NCBI GenBank assembly: GCA_015233265.1
Contig: JADFXZ010000045.1
Span: 550-14,642 of the forward strand
Length of the DNA stretch: 14,093 nucleotides
Source of the DNA: Nitrospirota bacterium
GTDB taxonomy: Bacteria; Nitrospirota; Thermodesulfovibrionia; Thermodesulfovibrionales; Magnetobacteriaceae
Direction: 5' to 3'
The position numbers and the translations under genes are program-made. Below the pieces are notes generated by a model, which did no database searches, had not been told where the DNA came from, and was given only the letters and a program-made list of their open reading frames with translations. Numbering within the stretch: position 1 is the stretch's first letter; every line of letters starts with the position of its first letter. Below are positions 1 through 6,385 of the stretch, piece after piece.

Positions 1-629
1 AGGCCGGCAACATCTAGAAGAGAAATCCACCTAGCCCTTTTCAATGCTCTGTTTTGATCTGCAATTTTCCCAAGGACAAGTTCCATAGATGGCATCCCGT
101 CGATAGTGGTAAAGAAGCAATTAGAAAACTTTTGTGATAAATAGTAGTCAAGCCCCTGATAGAGAATATTTACGGGGTCGGCGCAGAGGGGTGTACCGTG
201 TGCCACAACAACATTGATACCGTCCGCGATGAAATCCCCTGCAATGGCGCAGATAATCTCATCGACAAATTGCCACCTATGAAGCAGGCTCTCACCCAGG
301 GCGACGCGTAGACCGGGGAAATGAATGCACATATCGGCAAGCTCCTGATATTCAGTGCCGGGGACGATTTGAAGCGGCTGGACGACGGCCTTTCTGTAGC
401 CGTGAGCTTCCAAAGAGGCGAGGGCTTGTAAAATGCCGGGGGTGCCGGTCTTTTCTCTGACGATTTCAGACGTATAAGCCCAGAGACAATGAGTATCCTT
501 GAAGTGTGCGCGCATGTCAGAGTCGAACAAATCGTAAACAATCTTGCCCTTTGAGGTCGTTCCAAAGGCGGCGACAACCAAGGCTGGGGAATCCTTGAGA
601 TTGCGTTTTTTTAGTTTTCTCTCTTTCAT
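1..629 (-). CDS. cbiK: Sirohydrochlorin cobaltochelatase CbiK, 3' end outside the window
   Basis: This is the anaerobic-pathway chelatase that inserts Co2+ into sirohydrochlorin (or factor II) early in cobalamin synthesis. It has no signal peptide, so it should be cytoplasmic. I translated 209 uninterrupted codons before the left edge; the family is about 260-300 residues. Residues 15-25 (PALVVAAFGTT) match the first strand of the fold. Residues 83-94 (VQPLQIVPGTEY) match the VQPLHxxxGxEY segment, with Gln where His is common. VVAHGTP puts His144 almost exactly at catalytic His145 of Salmonella CbiK. The sequence stops at LLDVAG, just before where the second metal-binding His is expected. The ATG at 629 is the only usable start, because a TAG lies in frame ten codons upstream. 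It has no good Shine-Dalgarno of its own and overlaps a 19-codon ORF by ATGA. An AdoCbl riboswitch precedes it, so B12 feedback control is expected. Confidence 0.88.
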   Translation of the reverse strand, partial: MKERKLKKRNLKDSPALVVAAFGTTSKGKIVYDLFDSDMRAHFKDTHCLWAYTSEIVREKTGTPGILQALASLEAHGYRKAVVQPLQIVPGTEYQELADMCIHFPGLRVALGESLLHRWQFVDEIICAIAGDFIADGINVVVAHGTPLCADPVNILYQGLDYYLSQKFSNCFFTTIDGMPSMELVLGKIADQNRALKRARWISLLDVAG

Positions 630-685
630 AGCGCCGCGTAACGCCGACGCATTGCGCTAAATATTTGCAACAAACACACAGTCAT
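626..685 (-). CDS. 19-codon leader ORF coupled to cbiK
   Basis: A small ORF lies between the B12 riboswitch and cbiK. Its ATG at 685 follows GAGGGTGG, a purine-rich site at short spacing. It reads 19 residues (MTVCLLQIFS, then AMRRRYAAL) and ends at TGA 628-626, which shares ATGA with the cbiK start. Because cbiK lacks a clear ribosome site, ribosomes finishing this ORF could re-initiate there. In that case the riboswitch could gate cbiK by masking GAGGGTGG. I recognise no family, and the peptide may have no function of its own. This is an inference from layout only; the spacing of the ribosome site is shorter than ideal. Confidence 0.42.
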   Translation of the reverse strand: MTVCLLQIFSAMRRRYAAL

Positions 686-697
686 CCACCCTCGTGA

Positions 698-860
698 TTT
701 TACTGGACAGGTCTTCCGGCTTAGGGCTAACCTATAGCCCCCGCCTTCCCAAGACATACAAAGTACCAGCCTCAGTGGAATAAACACAGGGGGTTTCGTT
801 CCCATCACGGCTGCGGCGCAGCGGAAGTCTCACACTTCTCTTCCCTTATATCCAGCAAAA
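698..860 (-). promoter_or_regulatory. Adenosylcobalamin (B12) riboswitch upstream of cbiK
   Basis: Read on the minus strand this matches the class I cobalamin riboswitch in order. The opening AAGGGAA is followed by a GGAAG/CTTCC helix. Next come GCTGCGCCGCAGCCGTGAT (consensus GCTGCCCCCGCAACTGTAA), CCACTGAGG, TTGGGAAGGC, and the B12 box AGCCGGAAGACCTG at 708-721. The closing P1 helix is visible: TTTTGCTGGA (851-860) pairs with TCCAGTAAAA (698-707) over ten positions with one G-U. Bound adenosylcobalamin is expected to reduce cbiK expression. No rho-independent terminator lies between the aptamer and cbiK, so control is more likely translational. A weak promoter candidate (TTGATT, 18 nt, TAGTGT; 869-898) would start transcription just before P1. 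Confidence 0.93.
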
Positions 861-938
861 CTTTACTTACACTAACACGACAGGCTCTGTAAAATCAATG
901 TGCCGATGTCCTTTTTTTTGACGAAGAAATATTTTCCA

Positions 939-967
939 TTGTATTAAATAGTGGCAATTGTTATAAT
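939..967 (+). promoter_or_regulatory. Sigma70-type promoter for the dual-CxxC ORF (and possibly rpsT)
   Basis: TTGTAT (939-944) and a perfect TATAAT (962-967) are separated by 17 bp. Transcription would start near 974, about 27 nt before the ATG at 1001. The match is good, but no experiment supports it here. Confidence 0.65.
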
Positions 968-1000
968 CATAGCTAAGGTAGGACGAATGAGGAGGCTTAT

Positions 1001-1168
1001 ATGACTTGTAAGCTATGCAACGGAAGATTAGATTTATTAATAAGGTGAAAGGCGGTAGAGTTGCGCTGCACGGGTTGCGGCCAGAGGTTTTCACTGTCGG
1101 AGTATGTAGATGAAATAGACAAGGACACATGGAGTACGATTTCGGGGCGAAGTTGTGACTCTGTTTGA
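1001..1168 (+). CDS. Candidate selenoprotein: small dual-CxxC zinc-ribbon-like protein with in-frame TGA
   Basis: ATG 1001 sits 5 nt after a near-perfect Shine-Dalgarno (GAGGAGG, 989-995) and behind a good promoter. The frame reads 15 codons with CKLC, meets TGA at 1046-1048, then continues in the same frame with LRCTGCGQRF and 31 more codons to TGA 1166. The whole is 55 residues counting position 16 as selenocysteine. Paired CxxC motifs on both sides of the TGA and the EYVDEID...W tail look like one protein. This agrees with what I recall of a RefSeq-named family of small dual-CxxC proteins in which some members carry Sec and others Cys at one site. A SECIS-like hairpin follows the TGA at the right distance. 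Alternatives are a one-base nonsense pseudogene, or a 35-residue product from TTG 1061. The function is unknown; metal binding or redox activity is plausible. It lies 41 bp before rpsT. Confidence 0.6.
1065..1081 (+). promoter_or_regulatory. Candidate bacterial SECIS hairpin
   Basis: GCTGCA (1065-1070) pairs with TGCGGC (1076-1081): six pairs including one G-U, closing a five-base loop CGGGT. The loop starts 22 nt after the TGA at 1046-1048, and its second base is G. Both fit the published bacterial SECIS rules as I know them: apical loop 3-14 nt, a G among the first two loop bases, and 16-37 nt from the UGA. A short GC-rich hairpin can also occur by chance. Confidence 0.45.
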
Positions 1169-1209
1169 AAAGTGAAGGGTTTAAAAATTCAACGGAAAGG
1201 AGTTAGTTA

Positions 1210-1506
1210 ATGGCAGCAAGGTCAAGACCCAAGAAAAGCCCGTCAGTAATAAAAAGGGCGAGACAGGCAGTAAAGAGAAATCTCGTAAATAAAATGATTA
1301 AGAGTAAGCTGAAAACATTGGCGAAAAAAGTCGAAGAGGCAGTTTCGGCCAATAAAGGCGAAGACGCATGCAAGACGCTCAGCGAGGCCATCAGGGCATA
1401 CGCTATGGCGGCATCCAAGGGCGTCATACACAAGAACAACTCGGCTAGGAACATATCCCGCCTTTCCTTGAAAGTAAATAAGTTACTGAAGGCATCAGCG
1501 GCGTAA
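1210..1506 (+). CDS. rpsT: 30S ribosomal protein S20
   Basis: S20 binds 16S rRNA at the base of the small subunit and assists early assembly. The 98-residue product has the family's usual length (about 85-100) and composition. It has a basic N terminus (MAARSRPKKSPSVIKRARQ), a long helical middle rich in Lys, Arg and Ala, and the conserved GVIHKNNSARNISRLS segment near residues 70-85. The ATG follows AAGGAG by 7 nt. It lies 41 bp after the dual-CxxC ORF and may be cotranscribed with it. A 13-bp hairpin follows 14 bp after the stop. Confidence 0.97.
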   Translation: MAARSRPKKSPSVIKRARQAVKRNLVNKMIKSKLKTLAKKVEEAVSANKGEDACKTLSEAIRAYAMAASKGVIHKNNSARNISRLSLKVNKLLKASAA

Positions 1507-1520
1507 GGCAGCCGCTCTGA

Positions 1521-1551
1521 CAGAAAACGGTACTTCTTGTGCCGTTTTCTG
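1521..1551 (+). terminator. Hairpin after rpsT, weak or partial terminator
   Basis: CAGAAAACGGTAC pairs with GTGCCGTTTTCTG (13 pairs, one G-T) around the loop TTCTT. No T-run follows (CCGGGTTTGATC), so termination is probably incomplete. The next gene starts only 26 bp later without an obvious promoter and may depend on read-through. Confidence 0.55.
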
Positions 1552-1577
1552 CCGGGTTTGATCAATGGACTGCCGCA

Positions 1578-2030
1578 ATGTATGACCGTAAGGAGTTAAC
1601 GGCAGCGCTCATTTGCCTGGCGTTACTGTTTAGTGTATTTCTTGTGGGCAGCGCCTCTGGTGGCAATACGAAAGCCATGAATAAGACATTAGATCTGACC
1701 AAGACGGCAAACGGCGGCAAATTTAGAATCAACACCGGAGCTTCCGTCCATATATGGCTTGGGGGCAACGGCGCTACCGGTTATGCGTGGTACTTCGATA
1801 ACATGGACACAGAGCACTTTGAACTTCTAAAGGACAATTCTACCTCGTCATCCCCAGTTGACAACAACGCCAAACAAGAAAATACAGCAGTGGGCGCCCC
1901 TACGCTTTCTTCTTGGCGGCTTAAAGCAAAGAAGAAAGGCCGGAGCGAACTGAAACTGCTCTATTACCGCATATGGGAAGGTGCGACCAGCGCGGTTGAC
2001 ACATTCAGCGTACAAATTGATATAGAATAG
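1578..2030 (+). CDS. Exported chagasin-like (family I42) cysteine protease inhibitor
   Basis: The product is predicted to block papain-family cysteine proteases. In the 150-residue protein from ATG 1578, residues 9-26 form a Sec signal or membrane segment without a lipobox. The rest is one beta-rich domain. The three inhibitory loops of chagasin (NPTTG, GxGG, RPW) have recognisable counterparts: NGATGYAW (64-71), VGAPTLSSW (105-113) and YYRIWEG (129-135). An upstream in-frame GTG at 1539 lies inside the rpsT hairpin and would extend the signal peptide oddly, so I prefer ATG 1578. Neither start has a good Shine-Dalgarno. The neighbouring convergent gene encodes an exported papain-like protease, the expected target class. 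The pairing suggests protection of the cell's own envelope or control of that enzyme. The family is assigned from motifs only. Confidence 0.8.
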   Translation: MYDRKELTAALICLALLFSVFLVGSASGGNTKAMNKTLDLTKTANGGKFRINTGASVHIWLGGNGATGYAWYFDNMDTEHFELLKDNSTSSSPVDNNAKQENTAVGAPTLSSWRLKAKKKGRSELKLLYYRIWEGATSAVDTFSVQIDIE

Positions 2031-2056
2031 CGGGGTCATAGCCGAAAGAATATTTG

Positions 2057-2140
2057 AATCATCCTGAGCCTGTCGAAGGATGCTCCTTTATTTCTCATAT
2101 CCGAATACATAGGAGATCCTTCGACAAGCTCAGGATGATT
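2057..2140. repeat. 84-bp palindromic repeat, family A copy 1
   Basis: 25-nt arms at 2057-2081 and 2116-2140 are inverted copies with one difference; the core is ATCATCCTGAGC and GTCGAAGGAT. The stem continues after one bulged base with CTCCT/AGGAG (2083-2087 and 2111-2115). The same 84-bp design recurs at 12329-12412. Palindromes with this core are, to my knowledge, common in unrelated bacterial genomes as small mobile or REP-like elements. It sits between two convergent genes and could also help terminate the inhibitor transcript. Confidence 0.88.
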
Positions 2141-2191
2141 CTCGTTAGCTCAGGATGATTCTTGTTAGCTCAGGATGATTCTTATTAGCTG
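2128..2191. repeat. Three tandem copies of a 20-bp unit
   Basis: The unit AGCTCAGGATGATTCTYRTT occurs at 2128-2147, 2148-2167 and 2168-2187, followed by a partial AGCT. It begins inside the right arm of the palindromic repeat, so that arm appears to have been locally amplified. Confidence 0.88.
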
Positions 2192-2254
2192 ATTAATTAT
2201 TACTCATATAATTACAACTCAATATTAACCCAAGGAATGACAAAGAGGAATGAC

Positions 2255-2279
2255 AAAAGGGAGGAGCTTAGCTCCCCCC
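2255..2279 (-). terminator. Rho-independent terminator of the papain-like protease gene
   Basis: On the minus strand GGGGGGAGC pairs with GCTCCTCCC (nine pairs, one G-T) around TAA, followed directly by TTTTG. It lies 35 bp past the protease stop. On the plus strand no T-run follows, so it serves mainly the minus-strand gene. Confidence 0.85.
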
Positions 2280-2313
2280 TTCACCCTGCTTTATACCTTC
2301 AGCCCAGTTACTA

Positions 2314-5300
2314 CTACTTCTTATAAAAGTACGCGGTTACAGTACAGTTGTTGTTAATGGGAGAGGTTGTGTAGACATTGCCTGAGAGCGCCCCATTACA
2401 ACCGCCACCAACTGAGGCATAGTAACCAGCATTCGCCGTTACGGTGAACTGTGTTGTCTTACCGGCAACAACACTCACAGGCGACGCGGGGCTTATCGTG
2501 CCATTTGCACCGGCTGACGGCGTTACTGTTAACGTTTTGACAACCGCTGTGAAGCTTGCAACTACTGTGCAGTTGTCGTTAATGGCAGAAGTTGTGTAGA
2601 CATTGCCTGAGAGCGAGCCGCTGCATGTGCCGCCAACCGAAGCGGTGTAACCGCTATTGGGCGTTACGGTGAACTGTATAGTCTTGCCGGCGGAGACAGT
2701 CTGCGCCGTTGCGGGGCTGATTGTGCCATAGGCACCGGCTGACGGCGTTACCATATAGGTTTTTGTGGTGTTGTTACTGGAGAATATAACCTGTACAGGA
2801 GAATTACTGGCTGTGGTTGTGCCGTTGCCAAGATCACCATAGGCGTTATATCCCCAGTCCCAGATAGTCCAATCGTTCTTGAGTACGATTGTGTGATACA
2901 TACCGGCCGCTATAGAGGTAACACCGGCTAAGCCACTAATCTGCACAGGTGTGGTGCTGGTTGCGTATGAGCCGTTACTGGCGTTAGCAAAGTTGTTGTA
3001 TCCCCAGAACCAGACCGTCCCATCAGTCTTGAGAGCTGCCGTGTGGTAGAATCCGGCGGCTACAGAGGACACGCCGCTTAAGCCCTTGGCAGCAACTGGC
3101 GTGGTGGAAGTTGTATATGTGCCGTTGCCTAAGTTGCCAAGTGCGTTATAGCCCCAGTCCCATACCGTGCCATCGCTCTTGGCCACTACGCTGTGATAGG
3201 AGCCTGCGGCGATAGCTTTAACGTCGGATATGCCGCTTACCGCAATGGGAGTATTGCTGTTGTTGGTTGTGCCGTTGCCAAGCTCGCCTTCGGAATTTCT
3301 TCCCCATACCCAAACTGTGCCGTCGCTTTTAAGCGCTATTGTATGGTAGAATCCGGCGGCAATGGCTGTGACGCCACTGAGGCCGCTCACCTGCACAGGC
3401 TTGTTGACGTTGGTAGTGGTGCCGTTGCCCAGCTGACCATAGGTGTTGTCACCCCAAATCCAGACCGTTCCGTCATTCTTGAGAGCTACCGTGTGAAAGA
3501 GTCCGGCGGCAATAGTTGTAACACCGCTTAGACTGCTTACCTGCACGGGCGTATAGCTGTAGGTACTGCTGCCGTTGCCAAGCTGTCCGGAGCCACCATA
3601 TCCCCAGCCCCATACTGTCCCATCAGATTTGACTGCTGCTGTGTGGTACCCACCGGCGGCAATAGCTGTGACACTACCTGCTAAGCTGCTTACCTGAATA
3701 GGGGTGCTGCTGCTGTTGTAAGTACCGTTGCCGAGAGCACCAATGCCGTTGTATCCCCAGTCCCAAACTGTGCCGTCACTTTTGAGCGCCGCAGTGTGAT
3801 AGGCACCGCCTGCAATGGCAACATTAAGGGCTGAATTTGCCGCCGACGGGGAAACGCTGTTTGAGGCAGAGGAGGCCGCACCCGCACCGGCTGAGTTAAT
3901 TGCCTTAACCGTAAAGGTGTAAGCAGTGCCGTTTGTAAGATTGGTTACTGTGATTGGCGACGAGGTGCCGGTTGCCGTTATCCCGCCGGGGCTTGAGGTC
4001 ACAGTGTAGCCAGTTATTGCGCTGCCACCGTTAGAGGCGGGTGCTGTGAAAGAAACGATTGCCTGGGCGTTGCCTGCCGTTGCAGTTACGCCTGTTGGCG
4101 CCCCTGGTGCCGCTGCCACAGGCGTTACGCTGTTTGAAGCAGATGACGCAGGGCCAGTGCCAATGGCGATGTTAGCCTTAACCGTAAATGTGTAAGCGGT
4201 GCCGTTTGTCAGGCCGGTTACGGTGATTGGAGAGGCGCTGCCAGCGGTAGTTATTGCGCCGGGGCTGGAGGTTACAGTATAGCCCGTTATTGTATTGCCG
4301 CCTGTGGAAGCCGGCGCAGTGAAAGAGACGGTTGCCTGGGCATTGCCTGCCGTTGCCGTCACGGATGTCGGCGCTCCCAGAACAGCTGCCACAGGCGTTA
4401 CGCTGTTTGAAGCAGATGACGCAGGGCCAGTGCCAATGGCGTTGATGGCTTTTACTGTGAATGTATAGGCAGTGCCGTTAGTCAGACCGGTTACTGTGAT
4501 TGGCGATGAGCTGCCAGCGGCAGTTATTGCGCCGGGGCTGGAGGTTACTGTGTAGCTTGTAATTGCGCTGCCACCGTCGGAAGCCGGAGCTGAGAAGGCT
4601 ATGGTTGCCTGAGCATTTCCGGCAACGGCCGCTGTTATCGCCGGTGCTCCCGGTACAGATGCAACATTTACCTGGACGCCCGCAGTGTTACCAGCGCTGT
4701 CTTTTATGGTGATAGTAGTCGTGCCAGCCGCCACACCGGTAATTGTTACAGTTGAGCCGTTTACCGATGTCGTTGCAATCTGGGCGCTTGCGGATGAGGC
4801 TGTGTATGGAGACTGCCCGCCAGAGACAGTGACTTTACCGGATGACCCTGCTGATACTGTTAGTGATGCTGGGGTTGCTGAAACAGCTGATAGCGGGTAT
4901 GCTATTGACATGTAGCCAAACTGTACGCCGTTTGAAACCTGTGAGTAGGCTATCCTGAAATATCCGGCCTCTCCCCACGAAGCTCCCCATGAGTTTTTCA
5001 CGATAAAATACTGCTGCGCGTCATTATAGCCTACAAGCAATATGGCGTGGTAGCCTGCCAGTGAGCCGCTTACGTAGCTGTAGATACCACTGGTGTAGTA
5101 AAAGAAATCATTGTAAACCGCCATGGTGACCACTAACGGGCCATATGTGTTTAGGGCGCTTCTAAGCGTGTCAACATTAGCGGCGTTGGGTGAAGTTGTA
5201 ACCCACTGCCACGAGTTTACTGTGTCAGTGGCGGATATACGGGTTGCGCAAGCGCTTGAGCATGAACCGTTGGCTGCCGTATATGGGTAGCAAGACTCCA

Positions 5301-5829
5301 CCGGTTCACCAGAGTTACGTAGGAAATCAGAGGCTGAGTTGATATAACCGCCGTTACAGCTGCCAGCGCCGCTGCATGACAACATCACCTGCTCGGACAG
5401 GTCAAGGGCATTAGGGGTATTGTTGTCCTTGCCGGGGGTGTTTGTTTTCCTCAATGTATAGGACTCTAACGCGGCGGTTGTGGCAAATGCCCAGCATGAG
5501 CCGCAGTTTCCCTGGTTTTTAACGGACGTAACCCAGTTGCCGTTGTTGTTTCTCCAGTCGATGCTTGCCTGTAGAGTTGCACCCTGAGGCAGCGGGGCGA
5601 GTCTCTCATGGCCGGTAAGGGTTGGCTCTATTAGTCCTAAGAGTCCTTTTTTCTGCTGGTCTGTCATAGCTGAAGCGGGTGTCTGCCCAGCGTGCCACTG
5701 TGCGTGTGCCGCCTCTATCGCGGAGTTTAACTCGGCCGGCCTTAGAGTATCACCGGCATAGACCATCCCTATTAACATGGAAATCAATAGTACTACTAAG
5801 CCTGCCACTAAAATCGTTCTTCTTTTCAT
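2314..5829 (-). CDS. Exported papain-like (C1A) cysteine protease with Ig-like, FN3 and RCC1-propeller domains
   Basis: 1171 residues. A signal peptide (1-25, ending MVYA) precedes a short pro-region. The C1A domain spans about 85-310, with oxyanion Gln106, nucleophile Cys112 in QGNCGSCWAF, His261 in GYHAILLVGY and Asn279 in VKNSWG, so it should be active. Then follow a bacterial Ig-like domain (about 313-392) and three FN3 domains (about 395-480, 485-573, 576-664). Seven RCC1-type repeats (about 669-1015, each with DGTVW.WG and LGNGT) probably form a beta-propeller. Two InlB-B-like repeats (about 1023-1170), each with paired cysteines, end the protein. No membrane anchor or sorting motif is visible at the C terminus, so it is secreted or bound non-covalently. 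AAGGAG lies 5 nt before the ATG. The gene faces the I42 inhibitor gene tail to tail. The propeller and FN3 domains suggest binding to a surface or polymer; the substrate is unknown. Confidence 0.95.
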   Translation of the reverse strand: MKRRTILVAGLVVLLISMLIGMVYAGDTLRPAELNSAIEAAHAQWHAGQTPASAMTDQQKKGLLGLIEPTLTGHERLAPLPQGATLQASIDWRNNNGNWVTSVKNQGNCGSCWAFATTAALESYTLRKTNTPGKDNNTPNALDLSEQVMLSCSGAGSCNGGYINSASDFLRNSGEPVESCYPYTAANGSCSSACATRISATDTVNSWQWVTTSPNAANVDTLRSALNTYGPLVVTMAVYNDFFYYTSGIYSYVSGSLAGYHAILLVGYNDAQQYFIVKNSWGASWGEAGYFRIAYSQVSNGVQFGYMSIAYPLSAVSATPASLTVSAGSSGKVTVSGGQSPYTASSASAQIATTSVNGSTVTITGVAAGTTTITIKDSAGNTAGVQVNVASVPGAPAITAAVAGNAQATIAFSAPASDGGSAITSYTVTSSPGAITAAGSSSPITVTGLTNGTAYTFTVKAINAIGTGPASSASNSVTPVAAVLGAPTSVTATAGNAQATVSFTAPASTGGNTITGYTVTSSPGAITTAGSASPITVTGLTNGTAYTFTVKANIAIGTGPASSASNSVTPVAAAPGAPTGVTATAGNAQAIVSFTAPASNGGSAITGYTVTSSPGGITATGTSSPITVTNLTNGTAYTFTVKAINSAGAGAASSASNSVSPSAANSALNVAIAGGAYHTAALKSDGTVWDWGYNGIGALGNGTYNSSSTPIQVSSLAGSVTAIAAGGYHTAAVKSDGTVWGWGYGGSGQLGNGSSTYSYTPVQVSSLSGVTTIAAGLFHTVALKNDGTVWIWGDNTYGQLGNGTTTNVNKPVQVSGLSGVTAIAAGFYHTIALKSDGTVWVWGRNSEGELGNGTTNNSNTPIAVSGISDVKAIAAGSYHSVVAKSDGTVWDWGYNALGNLGNGTYTTSTTPVAAKGLSGVSSVAAGFYHTAALKTDGTVWFWGYNNFANASNGSYATSTTPVQISGLAGVTSIAAGMYHTIVLKNDWTIWDWGYNAYGDLGNGTTTASNSPVQVIFSSNNTTKTYMVTPSAGAYGTISPATAQTVSAGKTIQFTVTPNSGYTASVGGTCSGSLSGNVYTTSAINDNCTVVASFTAVVKTLTVTPSAGANGTISPASPVSVVAGKTTQFTVTANAGYYASVGGGCNGALSGNVYTTSPINNNCTVTAYFYKK
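4112..4442. repeat. Near-identical FN3-coding repeats inside the protease gene
   Basis: A stretch of about 57 bp is identical at 4112-4168 and 4385-4441. The spacing is exactly 273 bp (91 codons, one FN3 module). The identity at DNA level points to recent duplication or gene conversion of the linker region between modules. Confidence 0.8.
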
Positions 5830-6225
5830 ATTATCTCCTTTGTTAGTTTTTTATATCCTAATCTTAGGATAACAGATAGGTTGAGCATGTGTATGTCGTT
5901 TGAATTACACGCGCTATGTAATCCAAATTACAAAATTGAGATATTTCTAAAAAAGAGGGGGAAAGGCACTCTATGACAGCAAGGCGCGGCTGGCCGTGTT
6001 TGTCCTTTTATGTTAATCCTTAATATAAGTCAGGTTTGTTGTATCTTCTTAATTGTTTGTTAATTATTAAGGAATTCTTTATAGTATTATTTAATAGTAG
6101 GCACATGTCGTTTATACCGTGGTGTTCGGAGCGTTTCCATGGTGTTTACGGTATGTGTCCAGGATGTCTAATAATCTTTAGAATGCAATAACTTATAGTG
6201 AGTTCTACGTGTTTACCATCCCCCT
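5830..6225. other. AT-rich intergenic stretch between divergent genes
   Basis: Apart from the protease leader and its palindrome I see no gene here. A 7-bp inverted pair (ATACCGT/ACGGTAT, near 6114-6153) and a 16-codon ORF at 5973 are too weak to call. Confidence 0.5.
5855..5870. promoter_or_regulatory. 16-bp palindrome in the protease gene leader, possible operator
   Basis: ATCCTAA and TTAGGAT (seven-base arms, two-base centre) lie 26 bp before the protease ATG. The palindrome overlaps by two bases a possible -10 (TATAAA, 5851-5856 on the minus strand), whose -35 partner is poor. It could be an operator for a dimeric repressor, but this rests on symmetry and position only. Confidence 0.35.
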
Positions 6226-6339
6226 CAGGGCAAACGCGTTATATGCGAATTGTTATCACCTTAAAGCAATGCTAACGCAAATAACAGCATCCCACTGCAA
6301 TGACAGACCAAGACTAACATACATAGTGCGTTGGCCCTG
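6226..6339. repeat. 114-bp inverted-repeat element, family C copy 1
   Basis: CAGGGCAAACGC (6226-6237) faces its inverted partner GCGTTGGCCCTG (6328-6339), 11 of 12 matching. The similarity extends weakly inward (CGTTAT versus CACTAT). Related copies of one end occur at 12222 and 13946. No flanking target duplication was found. The right end lies 46 bp before cbiA. Confidence 0.6.
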
Positions 6340-6385
6340 GCGGCGAGTTGCGGCTGATGCCCATTGTATGATACCATCATAGGCT

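Noticed and set aside
626..808. 60-codon minus-strand ORF upstream of cbiK
   Set aside because: Its first 41 codons lie inside the conserved B12 riboswitch; only the last 19 codons have a plausible start.
2128..2191. CRISPR-like short repeats
   Set aside because: The three units are directly adjacent without spacers and share sequence with a palindromic element.
3193..3531. Plus-strand ORF of 112 codons
   Set aside because: Antisense to the RCC1 repeats of the protease; the open frame follows from that gene's repetitive codons and has no recognisable product.
4685..4915. Plus-strand ORF of 76 codons
   Set aside because: Antisense to the Ig-like and protease-coding region, with no ribosome site or family likeness.
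5973..6023. 16-codon plus-strand ORF after a purine-rich stretch
   Set aside because: Very short, no conserved feature, and no promoter could be supported.
6226..6260. Possible cyclic-di-GMP riboswitch (GGCAAACG resembles GGCAAACC)
   Set aside because: The rest of the GEMM aptamer (GGACGCAAAGCC and receptor helix) is absent and the motif is a dispersed repeat.
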